Of a stretch of 64,000 nt of DNA, positions 25,421-35,097 are shown piece after piece. Where the stretch lies: positions 1 to 64,000 of the forward strand of contig JAKEEG010000075.1 in NCBI GenBank assembly GCA_022616555.1. The letters run 5' to 3'. Each line of letters begins with the position of its first letter. The stretch's first letter is position 1. The DNA is from Ignavibacteriota bacterium. GTDB taxonomy: Bacteria; Bacteroidota; Ignavibacteria; UBA10030. The notes below the pieces were generated by a model, which was not told where the DNA came from, did no database searches, and saw only the letters and a program-made list of their open reading frames with translations. The position numbers and the translations under genes were made by a program.

Positions 25421-27673
25421 TTATGAATACCGCAGACGCAACGAATTCAACACCACGCTCACCGAGCTGAATGCCATCGCCGCCGCGGCATAGATGGGAT
25501 TGAGCAATCCCAGCGCCGCAATGGGTATGCCGACAACGTTATAAATAAACGCCCAGAAGAGGTTCTGCCGAATAGCGCGAATGGTGTTATGCGAAAGCCG
25601 TATCGCTTCCACGACGCTAAGCAAATCGTTTTTCATCAGCGTGATGTCGGCGGTCTCCATCGCCACGTCGGTGCCGCTTGCCATGGCGATGCCCACGTCG
25701 GCTTGAGCAAGCGCGGGTGCGTCGTTCACGCCGTCGCCGACCATTGCGACGATCTTGCCTTCTGATTGCAGCTCCTTGACACGTGCAGCTTTTTGGTCGG
25801 GCAGGACTTCCGCTATCACGCGGTCAACTCCCGCTTCGCGGGCAATGGCTTCGGCTGTGCGGGCGTTGTCGCCGGTGATCATCACGACTTCGAGGCTCAT
25901 ACGCTTGAGCTGTGCGATGGCTTCCCGTGACGTGGGCTTCAGCGTATCTGCAATGCCGATCACGCCCGCCATTGCGCCGTTGATGGCAATGAATACGGAC
26001 GTTTTGCCCTGCACGGAAAGCTTTGATGCCGCAGACTCGGCTTCGGCGCTGTGAACCGAATACTCCTTCATCATCGCCATGTTGCCGATAGCCACCGCGT
26101 CGCCTTCAACGACAGCTGTGACGCCGAGTCCGGGCATTGATTGGAAGGACTCGACCTTGGGTATTGCCAATAAGTGCGTCCGCGCTCGCTCGACTATTGC
26201 CAGTCCTAAAGGGTGCTCGGATTTGATTTCCAGAGCGGCCGCGCGCTGCAGGAGCGTTTGCTCGGGCATGCCGTTCAAAACCAACACGTCGGTCACTTGC
26301 GGCTTGCCTTCGGTGATGGTACCGGTCTTATCCAGCACGACAACCTGAGTTTTGTGTGCTCGCTCAAGGCTCTCGGCGTTCTTGATGAGTATGCCCTTTG
26401 TTGCGCCGATTCCGGTCCCGACCATAATTGCCGTGGGCGTGGCAAGCCCCAGCGCGCACGGGCAGGCGATGATGAGCACGGCGATGAAGTTAATCATCGC
26501 GGCGGAAAACGGCAGTCCGCCGATGAACAGCCATGCGAGGAACGTCACTACCGCAATCGCCATTACAGTGGGCACAAAGAAGGCGGCGATTTTATCCGCC
26601 AGTCGCTGAATAGGAGCTTTGGAGCCCTGAGCGTCTTCGACAAACTTCACAATCTGCGCGATGACAGTGTCTCTGCCTACGGCCGTCGCGCGGAATTCAA
26701 TACTGCCGTTTTTATTGATTGTGCCGCCGATAACTTTCTGTCCCGCGGATTTTTCGACCGGGATGCTTTCGCCTGTGATGAGAGATTCGTCTACGGAGGT
26801 ATAGCCTTTGGTAATGATGCCGTCCACGGCGATCTTTTCGCCGGGCCGCACGACGACGATGTCGTTTTTCACAACATCGTTAATAGCGATGTCGAGTTCT
26901 TTTCCATCTCGAATGACACGGGCGGTTTTTGGCTGGAGACCGAGCAGTTTCTTGATTGCATCCGACGTGCTATGTTTTGCCTTGGCTTCCAACAGCCTGC
27001 CCATCAGAATAAGAGTGACGATGACGGCGGCAGTATCGAAATAAATATGCTCGGCGGCATTGTCGATTGGTAACCAATCGGGGAACAGTACCACCAGAGC
27101 GCTATACAGGTATGCCGTGCCGGTGCCCACAGCGACGAGCGTGTTCATGTCGGCGGTGAAGTGCTTCGCAAGCTTCCAAGCTATGGCGAAAAACCGCCGC
27201 GCAGAGACGGCCATGATGAGCGTCGTGCCAATGAGGAGGAGCTTGTTCACGTCCGCCATCGAAAGCGGGGACCACGACATGAACCACTCCGTCATCATCG
27301 TCATGCTGACGAGCATGATGGGGAGTGTTAGCGCCGCGCTAAAAATAAACTCGCGCTTGAGCTGCTCGTACGCCTTGCCCGTGTGGTCTTCGTGTACGTG
27401 CACTGACCCTTCCGAAGGTTTGAAACCTTCGGAAGGTTGTGCATCTTCCGGCACGAGCAGCCTGTAACCAGCCTCATCGACTGCTTTGGCAAGGCTTGAA
27501 AGCTGGACGGTTGCGGGGTCGTATGCGAGCGTGACCTTTTCTGTCGCGAGGTTCACGTTGGCAATCTCCACGCCGTCTACTTCCTTGAGGGCTTTCTCCA
27601 CGCGCAGCACGCAGCTTGCGCAGGTCATGCCTTCAACGGGAAGCGTTAACGTTTGTTTGGATTGTTGATTCAT
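25421..27673 (-). CDS. copA: Copper-translocating P1B-type ATPase
   Basis: A 750-residue P1B ATPase that pumps Cu(I) out of the cytoplasm. One N-terminal HMA domain carries the metal motif 'GMTCASC' (about residues 16-22). The transport helix has '[12 protein letters not shown]' (about 403-414). The phosphorylation loop is 'DKTGTITEG' (about 447) and the hinge is '[10 protein letters not shown]' (about 640). The CPC motif and the late-helix Asn/Met/Ser residues ('[12 protein letters not shown]', '[15 protein letters not shown]') point to Cu(I) rather than Zn/Cd. ATG at 27673 is preferred to the TTG at 27679. It overlaps the upstream membrane-protein gene by ~40 bases, which suggests translational coupling, and closes the metal operon. 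Confidence 0.95.
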   Translation of the reverse strand: MNQQSKQTLTLPVEGMTCASCVLRVEKALKEVDGVEIANVNLATEKVTLAYDPATVQLSSLAKAVDEAGYRLLVPEDAQPSEGFKPSEGSVHVHEDHTGKAYEQLKREFIFSAALTLPIMLVSMTMMTEWFMSWSPLSMADVNKLLLIGTTLIMAVSARRFFAIAWKLAKHFTADMNTLVAVGTGTAYLYSALVVLFPDWLPIDNAAEHIYFDTAAVIVTLILMGRLLEAKAKHSTSDAIKKLLGLQPKTARVIRDGKELDIAINDVVKNDIVVVRPGEKIAVDGIITKGYTSVDESLITGESIPVEKSAGQKVIGGTINKNGSIEFRATAVGRDTVIAQIVKFVEDAQGSKAPIQRLADKIAAFFVPTVMAIAVVTFLAWLFIGGLPFSAAMINFIAVLIIACPCALGLATPTAIMVGTGIGATKGILIKNAESLERAHKTQVVVLDKTGTITEGKPQVTDVLVLNGMPEQTLLQRAAALEIKSEHPLGLAIVERARTHLLAIPKVESFQSMPGLGVTAVVEGDAVAIGNMAMMKEYSVHSAEAESAASKLSVQGKTSVFIAINGAMAGVIGIADTLKPTSREAIAQLKRMSLEVVMITGDNARTAEAIAREAGVDRVIAEVLPDQKAARVKELQSEGKIVAMVGDGVNDAPALAQADVGIAMASGTDVAMETADITLMKNDLLSVVEAIRLSHNTIRAIRQNLFWAFIYNVVGIPIAALGLLNPIYAAAAMAFSSVSVVLNSLRLRYS

Positions 27674-28136
27674 ACGCAAGCTCGACTTTCTCCTTCCACA
27701 GTTTTATCAGATAATACACTGAAAGGAGTCCGAGGAAAAACTGTAAAACACCAGTCGCTTCAAAGAGGAAATCGTTTGGAATTTCATATGTCGGAGGCGG
27801 AAACAACCGATTGAACGTGTCTTGAGAAATGTCGGCGAAGTACAGTATATTTTTTATGGTATGGTTATAGCCGCCTTCAAACAAGCCGATGCCGGCAATC
27901 GGCAGAAGAGCCGTTATCATGGTAGAGAGCGCACGAGATGCTTTGCCGAGTCGCGTTGAAGGCTGGCGCTGCTGCATTAGATCGAAGGCGAATAAGAGCA
28001 CAATCGCGGGAACGGCGACTGCAACGATATGAAGGCGCCAAGGCGTGTCGTATATGACCGCTCCGTACACATGGTGTATTACGGTCAAAACTAAAACACT
28101 TGTCGATGCCAGTAATGCTTTTGTTCGAGTGGTCAT
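27633..28136 (-). CDS. Four-helix membrane protein in copper operon
   Basis: A 167-residue inner-membrane protein of unknown function. Likely helices lie near residues 8-27, 34-53, 72-90 and 128-150. The loop between helices 3 and 4 contains '[15 protein letters not shown]'. The frame in the track extends to 28217, but that part overlaps the previous gene. ATG at 28136, preceded by AAGGATAGCGAG, is the sensible start. It lies between the 130-residue membrane protein and copA in a tight run, so a role in metal handling or membrane adaptation is inferred from context only. Confidence 0.72.
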   Translation of the reverse strand: MTTRTKALLASTSVLVLTVIHHVYGAVIYDTPWRLHIVAVAVPAIVLLFAFDLMQQRQPSTRLGKASRALSTMITALLPIAGIGLFEGGYNHTIKNILYFADISQDTFNRLFPPPTYEIPNDFLFEATGVLQFFLGLLSVYYLIKLWKEKVELAYESTIQTNVNASR

Positions 28137-28156
28137 TGTGTTCTCGCTATCCTTGT

Positions 28157-28549
28157 TCAAGCGGTCATTGTCGATTCTTTCGTCTTGAAGTATGCGATAG
28201 TAAACAAGATACCCCATACCAAATCAATGATGCCGAACGTGACATTCATTTCCGCAATCCGCCCTTGCGAAGAGAGGATAAATACAGTAACAGCATAGGG
28301 AATTTTTTCGAGTATCGCGGGAATCATCATCAGCCTGTATTTCAACGGGTCGCGTGAGATGCAAATGAACAGCACCGCCCACGCAATCACCACGAGTGTG
28401 AAGCCGTAGTATTGTTCCGGATGGTTGGTCGGCGGCGGATAATCGATGCCCATTTTTTCTTCTAGGAACAATAATGGAACCGAGACAATCAGGCCATAGA
28501 CGCCTGCGATCAAAAACACCCATTTCGCAAAACGGGCGGATGTGTTCAT
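28157..28549 (-). CDS. Small membrane protein in copper operon
   Basis: A 130-residue protein with four predicted membrane helices (about residues 8-29, 48-63, 75-93 and 101-120) and no metal motif. The conserved-looking loop 'YPPPTNHPEQYYGF' follows helix 1. I recognise no family name. It sits 27 bases after the HMA chaperone stop and 20 bases before the next membrane-protein start on the same strand, so it is part of the same transcript. Confidence 0.72.
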   Translation of the reverse strand: MNTSARFAKWVFLIAGVYGLIVSVPLLFLEEKMGIDYPPPTNHPEQYYGFTLVVIAWAVLFICISRDPLKYRLMMIPAILEKIPYAVTVFILSSQGRIAEMNVTFGIIDLVWGILFTIAYFKTKESTMTA

Positions 28550-28576
28550 AATGCTGCTCCTTGTATTGGTTAGGAT

Positions 28577-28786
28577 TTAGTTGACCGACAGCAGCTTGTA
28601 GCCGGCATTCTCGATTGCCCGCGAAAGCTGCTCGGTTGTCACCATTGCTTCATCAACCTGTACTTTCGCTGTACCGATTTGCACGTCATCGACTTTGACA
28701 TTCGACAATTTGTCGAGCTGATGTTTGACCGCCATGATGCAGTGTCCGCAGCTCATGCCTTCGATTTTGAGTTCTTTGGTTTTCAT
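28577..28786 (-). CDS. copZ: HMA-domain copper chaperone (CopZ-like)
   Basis: A 69-residue single heavy-metal-associated domain with the CxxC site in 'GMSCGHC' (about residues 10-16) and a beta-alpha-beta-beta-alpha-beta pattern ending 'AIENAGYKLL'. Such proteins carry Cu(I) in the cytoplasm to the CopA ATPase. The size matches CopZ. Upstream lies an AT-rich ~190-base spacer that may hold a promoter; downstream run the two membrane proteins and copA. Mercury-binding MerP-like function is less likely since there is no signal peptide and no mer gene nearby. Confidence 0.85.
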   Translation of the reverse strand: MKTKELKIEGMSCGHCIMAVKHQLDKLSNVKVDDVQIGTAKVQVDEAMVTTEQLSRAIENAGYKLLSVN

Positions 28787-28978
28787 GATGATGTTCCCTT
28801 TTTGAATTTTTATCCACGAAGGGCACTAAGGATCACTAATAATTTCTAAACAAATATTACTTCGTGCCTCTTCGTGAACTTCATGGATGCTCTTGTCCCT
28901 ACTGACATATAACGCCGACGAATCGCAGAAGTTTTATGTAATTCTATAAAATTGTTATATCTTTTTCGACCATATTAC

Positions 28979-29503
28979 TTAATGCTGATGGCGGATACCT
29001 CGTTTAATCAACACATAATTTACGGGTAAAGCGGCGATAAATCCAACGGCGAGGCCGCCCGCCATGCTGAGCCAAAATAATGAATCCGTGAGCCCAGCTT
29101 CCATAGCACCGGGGATCTGTAACTGAACAAATATCTCGAAACCTTCCATCACGGCGATGCTCAAGCCCTCCGCAACAAAAATGGTCTTGAACGCAGCCCA
29201 GAATGCGAAGCCGGCTTTTAACAGCGGCAAGATGCCAAGCGATAATCCTGCGACGAAGCCCATCGCCAGCGCGAGCATCATGGAATCCATTGTATTCAGT
29301 CCCAAAGCAGCGGCGATGAGCAGACCGATGATTTCTCCAATAAAACATCCGAGCAGGCAATGAAGCGTTGCGTTGACGGCGAGCTTGAATTCACTTGCTG
29401 TTTTCTTCGATTGATCCTGATGATTCATATGAGCATGATGGTCATGCTGGGTATGTTCGTCGAAGCTCAATCTTTCGAGTTCTTTTTCTAATTCAGGTGA
29501 CAT
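28979..29503 (-). CDS. DUF4396 membrane protein with His-rich N terminus
   Basis: A 174-residue membrane protein of the DUF4396 type. The family block 'TLHCLLGCFIGEIIGLLIAAALG' is spread over about residues 46-68, with further helices around 74-95, 101-118, 135-150 and 153-167. The N-terminal 35 residues are soluble and His-rich ('HTQHDHHAHMNHQ'), suiting metal binding. The conserved Cys pair in 'HCLLGC' may be a metal site. DUF4396 genes often sit with copper or heavy-metal genes; no transport activity is proven. It lies between the HMA-AraC regulator and the CopZ-like gene. Confidence 0.85.
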   Translation of the reverse strand: MSPELEKELERLSFDEHTQHDHHAHMNHQDQSKKTASEFKLAVNATLHCLLGCFIGEIIGLLIAAALGLNTMDSMMLALAMGFVAGLSLGILPLLKAGFAFWAAFKTIFVAEGLSIAVMEGFEIFVQLQIPGAMEAGLTDSLFWLSMAGGLAVGFIAALPVNYVLIKRGIRHQH

Positions 29504-29688
29504 AAGTTCCTCCGTATAAGTTGAATTAATATACCGCTGGAGTGACCCAAAAGTTTTACACTTAAATTGGAAAGATTTACAAGATATTGAAGCGCAATCT
29601 GCGTGGAAATATGAGGTTTTTTCTGTCCCCCTAACAGGGGGACGCGTCCTGAGCTTGTCGAAGGATGCAGGGGGTTTTGTTGGTTAAC
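29504..29688. promoter_or_regulatory. Spacer with likely promoter/operator of the metal operon
   Basis: The AT-rich ~185-base spacer before the DUF4396 gene has AATTGGAAAGATTTACAAGA and similar A/T tracts on the + strand. No clean promoter is seen. It also contains a repeat-like hairpin (CCCCCTAACAGGGGG) near 29625. It is the natural place for the HMA-AraC regulator to bind, by position only. Confidence 0.3.
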
Positions 29689-30282
29689 TTAATGCCTGTC
29701 GTGCCCGACGTGGTCAATCGGGTGGCGGTGGGAGCCGCCGAGGTTTTTGAACTCCCGCGGCGTCATACCCGTGACTTTCTTGAACTGGCTTGAGACATGC
29801 GCCACGCTGCTGTAGCCCATCTTGTAGGAAATCTCGCTCAGGCTGAGCTCGTCGTATTTCAGCAGCTCTTTCACGCGCTCGATTTTCTGCAGGATAATGT
29901 AGTGCTCAAGCGTGATGCCTTCCACGGACGAGAAGAGCGAGCTGAGCGTGGTGTAATCCTGTCCCACTTCCTCGGCAATAAAAGCCGAGTGCTTTTTGCG
30001 GATGGGATTTTTCTCCTCGTCGTTCTGGACGAGCTTCAAAACGGCGTGCTTGATTTTTTCGAAGATCTTTGCGCGCTTGTCTTCGATCAACTCGAAGCCG
30101 TTTTCGTGCAAAACAGTCTTAAGCTTATCATATGGGAGCACGCTCGTATCGCCGGCGACCTCGACTTCGCCCAGCACAACGCTGCGGACGTCGAGCCCGA
30201 GTTTTGTCAGTTCCTCCCGCACGACTTTAATGCATCGCGGGCAAACCATGTTTTTGATGTACAGTGTAGTGTTTGCTTTCAT
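29689..30282 (-). CDS. AraC-family regulator with N-terminal HMA metal-binding domain
   Basis: A 197-residue regulator. Residues ~3-65 form an HMA-like beta-alpha-beta-beta-alpha-beta domain with 'NMVCPRC', a CxxC metal site. Residues ~95-185 are an AraC-type double helix-turn-helix ('LSEISYKMGYSSVAHVSSQF' region, then 'KKVTGMTPREFKNL'). The C terminus is His-rich ('HRHPIDHVGHDRH'), a possible second metal site. I infer metal-dependent control of the neighbouring DUF4396-copZ-copA genes. The frame extends to 30336, but ATG at 30282 has AGGTGG upstream and starts the HMA domain. It begins 5 bases after the acetate kinase stop, so the two are co-transcribed. Confidence 0.88.
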   Translation of the reverse strand: MKANTTLYIKNMVCPRCIKVVREELTKLGLDVRSVVLGEVEVAGDTSVLPYDKLKTVLHENGFELIEDKRAKIFEKIKHAVLKLVQNDEEKNPIRKKHSAFIAEEVGQDYTTLSSLFSSVEGITLEHYIILQKIERVKELLKYDELSLSEISYKMGYSSVAHVSSQFKKVTGMTPREFKNLGGSHRHPIDHVGHDRH

Positions 30283-30286
30283 CGCG

Positions 30287-31534
30287 TTACCACCTGCGCG
30301 GCGCGTCTTTAATACTGCGAACCGTATCGCGCGCAATCAACAATTCTTCGTTCGTGGGGATGACGAGGATGCGCAGCTTGTTGCCGGCTTTGTTGATTTC
30401 AACTTCCTTGCCGCCCGTTGCCGTGTTGTTGAGCTTCTCGTCGATGGCGATGCCGAGGTTCTCCAACCCCGTGCAGATGCGCGCTCGGATGGCGGGAGAA
30501 TTCTCTCCAATGCCGCCGGTGAACACAATGGCGTCCGTCCCGCCCAGCTCAGCCAAATACGCGCCGATGTATTTCTTCACGCGCAGGCAAAACAGGTCGA
30601 TGGCGAGCGTGGCGCGGCGGTCTTTGTGCTCGCGCTCTTCTTCGAGTAGCTCGCGCATGTCGTTCGTGAGTCCGGAGATGCCGAGTAAGCCGGATTGCTT
30701 GTTGAGCAGCGTGTCGATTTCCGTGAGCGACATGCCTTCTTTGTGGGCGAGGAATTCCAGTATCGACGGGTCCATGTCGCCGCCGCGTGTGCCCATGACC
30801 AAGCCCTCGAGCGGCGTGAGGCCCATCGTCGTATCGACAGAGTCGCCGTTGCGGATTGCGCACGCCGAGCATCCGTTGCCGAGGTGCAGGCTGATGATGT
30901 TCGTTTTCTCGCGCGTCAGCCCTGCAATCTCCCGGTACCGGTATGCCACGTAGCGGTGCGAGGTGCCGTGGAAACCGTAGCGCCGGATTTTATGCCGCCT
31001 ATACAACTGATACGGGATGGCGTAGAGGTACGACGTTTCGGGCATCGTAGTGTGGAACGACGTATCGAACACTGCCACCTGCGGAACGCCCGTGCCCAAC
31101 AGCTCTCGCGCGGCATAAATGCCCTTGAGGTTTGCCGGGTTGTGCAGTGGTGCCAGCTCGATGCAGTCCTCGATGCCTTCGATGACGCTTTGGTCGATGA
31201 CCACGGACTTGACGAACTTCTCAGCCCCGTGCACCACGCGGTGCCCGACGGCTTGGATATCGGCGAGCGCGCGGATGCCCGGGATTTGCGCTTCGGGGGA
31301 GATGACCCAGCGCAGGACGTAGTCCAGCGCAGCGCGGTGGTCACGCAGCGGCGCTGCTTGCTTCACGGCAGGCTTGCCCGCTGCCTGTACGGTGATGAGC
31401 GCCTGGCTCCCGATGCGCTCGATGATGCCTTTGGCTTTTTGCGCGTCGGCGTTTTTCTCGATCAGGTCGAGGTCGGTTTCGATGAGCTGGAATTTGAGAG
31501 ACGAGCTGCCGCAGTTGAGGACTAGGATGTTCAT
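30287..31534 (-). CDS. ackA: Acetate kinase
   Basis: A 415-residue kinase interconverting acetyl phosphate + ADP and acetate + ATP, in the cytoplasm. Signatures are the N-terminal phosphate loop 'LNCGSSSLKFQL' (about residues 5-16), 'AVFDTSFHTTMPETSYLYAIP' in segments near 176-196, 'RRYGFHGTSHRYV' (about 205) with the catalytic His, 'HLGNGCSACAI' (about 237) and 'FTGGIGENSP' (about 355). Length is normal. No phosphate acetyltransferase gene is in view. It is the first gene of a unit that continues with the HMA-AraC regulator, an odd pairing. Confidence 0.96.
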   Translation of the reverse strand: MNILVLNCGSSSLKFQLIETDLDLIEKNADAQKAKGIIERIGSQALITVQAAGKPAVKQAAPLRDHRAALDYVLRWVISPEAQIPGIRALADIQAVGHRVVHGAEKFVKSVVIDQSVIEGIEDCIELAPLHNPANLKGIYAARELLGTGVPQVAVFDTSFHTTMPETSYLYAIPYQLYRRHKIRRYGFHGTSHRYVAYRYREIAGLTREKTNIISLHLGNGCSACAIRNGDSVDTTMGLTPLEGLVMGTRGGDMDPSILEFLAHKEGMSLTEIDTLLNKQSGLLGISGLTNDMRELLEEEREHKDRRATLAIDLFCLRVKKYIGAYLAELGGTDAIVFTGGIGENSPAIRARICTGLENLGIAIDEKLNNTATGGKEVEINKAGNKLRILVIPTNEELLIARDTVRSIKDAPRRW

Positions 31535-31604
31535 GTTGTTTTAGAGTTAATAGGACGCGGAAACAGCGGATAAAAAACCGGAAACAGCACGGATGCTCTT
31601 TTTG

Positions 31605-31666
31605 GCGTCAGGAGTTTCCTCCTGACGCATAGTGCTGCCGGTCAGGACGTAAGTCCTGACCGCACT
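31605..31666. repeat. Two adjacent GTCAGGA hairpins
   Basis: Two perfect hairpins side by side: GCGTCAGGAGTTTCCTCCTGACGC (24 bp, split here as GCGTCAGGAG / CTCCTGACGC) at 31605-31628, and GGTCAGGACGTAAGTCCTGACC-type at 31637-31661, framed by AGTGC/GCACT. They look like a dispersed repeat rather than a terminator, since no T-run follows. Confidence 0.55.
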
Positions 31667-31783
31667 AATGAATTTGTCTTTAAAACGTACTCTTTTGTTG
31701 GTGTAAACACAAGGTGAGTAACAGTTAACATTTTTGAGGTTTTTGGTGTATCTTCTTCAAGCCACATAATAAGGAAACCACCC

Positions 31784-32956
31784 ATGCCTTTAATAGAGAT
31801 TTGGAAAAAATCCCCAGATCAGCTTCGCGATAAGCGAGTGCAGCAAATAATTTCTTTCGCTGGTTCGGGAAAATTGCTTGACGGGAAAGATGCCTCAAAA
31901 GAATTTCGAGATTTTATTTCTCAAGTGCCTTCGGAGATGTTGTCAAGGTATGCCGATGAATGCCTAATTCAAAGATTTGATGACAATGGTTTAGCATTGC
32001 AGGATATTGTTAATCAAGTAGGAAGGCGGTTAGGGTTTGAGATAGAATATGGTAGGTACAGAGGAAGTGGGGTAGAAATAGGTCATGATGGTATTTGGAA
32101 AAACAGTGACAATCATTCGATAGTCATTGAAGTTAAGACTACAGATACGTATAGGATTAATTTAGATGCAATAGCTGACTATCGTAAAGAATTGGCATTA
32201 AAGAAAAAAGTTCAAGAAGAAAAATCTTCTATTCTCATTGTTGTCGGAAGGGATGACACTGGTGACTTAGAAGCTCAAATAAGAGGTTCTCGTCATGCTT
32301 GGGACATAAGACTAATCAGCGTCGATGCATTAATAAGAATGTTAAAACTGAAGGAAAACGTTGAAGACCCTAGGATAATTAAACAAATTTCTGAAGTATT
32401 ATTGCCCCGAGAATATACTCGTCTAGATGGTGTAATCGATATCGTGTTTTCTACTGCTGAAGATGTCAAAGAGGAAGAATTGGAAAACGAAGAAGAACCA
32501 GGGGAGGAGACGAAAAGAACAACGAAATTTGTTACGGCAAAGTTTACTGCAGAAAGCATAGAAAGGATCCAAGGTAAAATAAAAAAACCTCTTTTGCGCC
32601 GATCTCGAGTTGTGTACGCGTCACCTAATGACGATACAGTTGTAGTATGTTTAGTTTCTAAAGAATACACTGTCAGCAATAATCCTGCCTATTGGTTTGG
32701 GTTTCGTCCACATCAAAGACAGATTCTAAAGGAATCAAAAAGTTCATTTGTTGCTTTTGGTTGTGGCTCTCAGGACTCGATTTTATTAATACCAAGCAGA
32801 GAGTTTGATAATTGGGTTGACGGGATGAACATAACTGACCTGGGTGAGCAATCCTACTGGCATGTTCATATACACCTTGAAGAAAGCAAGTTTATTTTAC
32901 ATCGGAAAAAGGGTAATAAGGAAATAGACTTGACTAAATATTTATTGAAGGACTAA
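31784..32956 (+). CDS. Solitary PD-(D/E)XK nuclease-like protein, AT-rich
   Basis: A 390-residue protein with no exact family that I can name. The N-terminal half has a PD-(D/E)XK-like core: an acidic 'EIGHDGIW' strand (about residues 98-105) followed by 'SIVIEVKTT' (about 111-119), the E-x-K element of many restriction-type endonucleases, then an alpha/beta stretch. A Glu-rich linker (about 225-245) leads to a C-terminal domain ('PAYWFGFRPHQRQIL', about 303-317) that resembles substrate- or DNA-recognition modules. Base composition is visibly more AT-rich than every neighbour, and palindromic repeats flank both sides, which suggests horizontal acquisition. No methyltransferase is adjacent. 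Role in defence is an inference. Confidence 0.6.
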   Translation: MPLIEIWKKSPDQLRDKRVQQIISFAGSGKLLDGKDASKEFRDFISQVPSEMLSRYADECLIQRFDDNGLALQDIVNQVGRRLGFEIEYGRYRGSGVEIGHDGIWKNSDNHSIVIEVKTTDTYRINLDAIADYRKELALKKKVQEEKSSILIVVGRDDTGDLEAQIRGSRHAWDIRLISVDALIRMLKLKENVEDPRIIKQISEVLLPREYTRLDGVIDIVFSTAEDVKEEELENEEEPGEETKRTTKFVTAKFTAESIERIQGKIKKPLLRRSRVVYASPNDDTVVVCLVSKEYTVSNNPAYWFGFRPHQRQILKESKSSFVAFGCGSQDSILLIPSREFDNWVDGMNITDLGEQSYWHVHIHLEESKFILHRKKGNKEIDLTKYLLKD

Positions 32957-33077
32957 TTTTTTTTGGCTTAAGGTTTCGCATGCCCTCTCTAACCCAACTC
33001 CCATCGTATAAAGCGCTCGCGGTGCACCAGAAGTCTGCCACTGGCGGACGAGAACAGCACATGCGCGAGCGGGGTTA

Positions 33078-33158
33078 CCCTCTCCTCTAGGAGAGGGCAG
33101 GGTGAGGTCATTTAAGATTATATGACCCCATCCTGTCCTTCCCCTGGAGGAGAAGGGA
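33078..33158. repeat. Inverted-repeat intergenic element, family D
   Basis: An ~80-bp element made of CCCTCTCCTCTAGGAGAGGG and a matching CCCCTGGAGGAGAAGGG block in opposite orientation around an AT-rich middle. It resembles the element at 34904-35019 in architecture. Confidence 0.6.
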
Positions 33159-33188
33159 CGAAACGTTAACGAAATTAATTATTATACA

Positions 33189-34826
33189 ATGTCCTCATTA
33201 ACTCAAACTCAGGCTTGGCGGTCGCTCGTTAAGCATCAACGGGACATCGCCAGCCAGCACATGCGCGAGATGTTTGCGGCGGAACCACAGCGCTTCCGCG
33301 CGTTTTCTGTGCGGTGGAATGATATACTTTTGGACTGCTCCAAAAACCGCATCACCGCCGAGACGATGAAGCTCCTGCGCCAGTTAGCTCAGGAGTCGGA
33401 TGTAAAGGGCTGGACGGATAAAATGTTTGGTGGCGAGAAAATTAACTTTACCGAGCAGCGCGCGGTGTTGCACACCGCGCTGCGCAATCGCTCCAATAAG
33501 CCGGTCATGGTCGATGGCAAGGATGTAATGCCGGCAGTCAACAAGGAATTGGCGCACATGCGAGGGTTTTCCGACGCACTCCGCAATGGCGTTTGGAAAG
33601 GCTACACAGACTTGCCGATCACGGACGTGGTGAACATCGGCATAGGCGGCTCGGATTTGGGTCCCGTGATGGTCACCGAAGCGTTACGCCCATATGGACA
33701 TCCCCGGTTGAAAATGCACTTTGTCTCCAATGTGGACGGCACGCACATCGCCGAAACACTCAAGCGTCTCAACCCCGAAACGGCGCTGTTTGTGATCTCG
33801 TCTAAGACATTCACCACGCAGGAGACCATCACCAACGCTGAAACGGCGAAGCGGTGGTTTCTCGAGCGCGCCAAGGACCCTGCCGCAGTCGCGAAGCATT
33901 TCGTTGCCGTCTCCACGAACGCCAAGGCAGTCTCGGCATTCGGCATCGACACGCGGAATATGTTTGAGTTCTGGGATTGGGTCGGCGGGCGTTACTCGCT
34001 CTGGTCGGCTATCGGCCTCTCCATCGCTCTTTATATAGGCATGGATAATTTTGAGGAATTGCTCACCGGCGCGCACGAGATGGACGAGCATTTCCGCTCT
34101 GCTCCATATGAGCAAAACATTCCGGTTATTCTCGCGCTACTCGGCGTTTGGTATAATAATTTCTTCGGCGCGGAGACGCACGCCATTATTCCGTACGACC
34201 AGTACATGCACCGGTTCGCGGCGTATTTCCAGCAGGGCGACATGGAGAGCAACGGCAAGCGCGTCACGCGTGACGGCTCGGCGGTGGATTACTCAACGGG
34301 TCCCGTGATCTGGGGCGAGCCGGGCACAAACGGCCAACACGCATTTTTTCAGCTATTGCACCAGGGGACGAAGCTTATCCCGGCGGATTTCCTCGCGCCC
34401 ATGCAGTCGCATAACCCCATCGGCGAGCACCACGCGATATTGATCTCCAACATCATCGCTCAAACTGAAGCCCTGATGCGCGGCAGAACCGAAGCAGAGG
34501 CGCGCAAGGAATTAGCCGGTATGCCAGCGGCAGAACTAGAAAAGCTCCTGCCGCATAAGGTATTTCCCGGCAACCGCCCGACGAATACGATTTTCTTCAA
34601 AAAGCTTACGCCGCGCGTGTTGGGCTCGCTCATTACCATGTACGAGCATAAGATTTTCGTGCAGGGAATTATCTGGCAGGTCAATTCGTTCGACCAGTGG
34701 GGAGTTGAGTTGGGTAAGCAGTTAGCGAAGGTGATTCTGCCGGAACTTCAAGGCTCCGCGCCAATAAGCGGACACGATTCATCGACAAATGCTTTGATTG
34801 AGTTTTATAGAGAGCAGGCGAAATAA
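33189..34826 (+). CDS. pgi: Glucose-6-phosphate isomerase
   Basis: A 545-residue glycolytic/gluconeogenic isomerase of glucose-6-phosphate and fructose-6-phosphate. The long bacterial/eukaryotic type is clear from '[18 protein letters not shown]' (about residues 149-166), '[16 protein letters not shown]' (about 266-281), '[20 protein letters not shown]' (about 375-394, with catalytic Glu and His) and '[15 protein letters not shown]' (about 500-514, with catalytic Lys). Length is full. It stands between intergenic repeat elements, apparently as its own unit. Confidence 0.97.
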   Translation: MSSLTQTQAWRSLVKHQRDIASQHMREMFAAEPQRFRAFSVRWNDILLDCSKNRITAETMKLLRQLAQESDVKGWTDKMFGGEKINFTEQRAVLHTALRNRSNKPVMVDGKDVMPAVNKELAHMRGFSDALRNGVWKGYTDLPITDVVNIGIGGSDLGPVMVTEALRPYGHPRLKMHFVSNVDGTHIAETLKRLNPETALFVISSKTFTTQETITNAETAKRWFLERAKDPAAVAKHFVAVSTNAKAVSAFGIDTRNMFEFWDWVGGRYSLWSAIGLSIALYIGMDNFEELLTGAHEMDEHFRSAPYEQNIPVILALLGVWYNNFFGAETHAIIPYDQYMHRFAAYFQQGDMESNGKRVTRDGSAVDYSTGPVIWGEPGTNGQHAFFQLLHQGTKLIPADFLAPMQSHNPIGEHHAILISNIIAQTEALMRGRTEAEARKELAGMPAAELEKLLPHKVFPGNRPTNTIFFKKLTPRVLGSLITMYEHKIFVQGIIWQVNSFDQWGVELGKQLAKVILPELQGSAPISGHDSSTNALIEFYREQAK

Positions 34827-34903
34827 GGTGGTAGGTGGTAGGTTGTAGGTGATAGGTTGTTGGTACCGTTTAGGGAGTAATCGTCGGAACTTATATTTAG
34901 AGC

Positions 34904-35019
34904 ATCCCCCTCCTCTTTGAGGAGGGGCAAGGGGTGGTGAGCTTTAACGGGTTCACTTTTGCTTGAAGTAAGATCAAAAAACTAACCACCCCTAACCCCT
35001 CCTTGAGAAGGAGGGGGAT
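34904..35019. repeat. MITE-like inverted repeat element, family D
   Basis: A ~116-bp element with long terminal inverted repeats (ATCCCCCTCCTCTTTGAGG at the left; CCTTGAGAAGGAGGGGGAT at the right) and inner blocks GGGGTGGT / ACCACCCC. It contains no ORF. It lies between pgi and the cupin gene. Confidence 0.75.
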
Positions 35020-35097
35020 ATTGTTTCGCTATATTGCAATCATTTTGGAGTACGTATCCGCGTGAATCCGCGAAATCCGCATAAAGGAGTGTAAGTT

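Noticed and set aside
26213-27073. 286-codon plus-strand ORF
   Set aside because: It is antisense to copA, whose motifs are intact in the other frame.
30915-31525. Antisense ORFs within acetate kinase (e.g. 30695-31525 plus)
   Set aside because: Opposite to a fully conserved acetate kinase; typical high-GC shadow ORFs.
31605-35019. CRISPR-like array
   Set aside because: The repeats here are different palindromes at irregular distances, not one repeat with spacers, and no cas gene is present.
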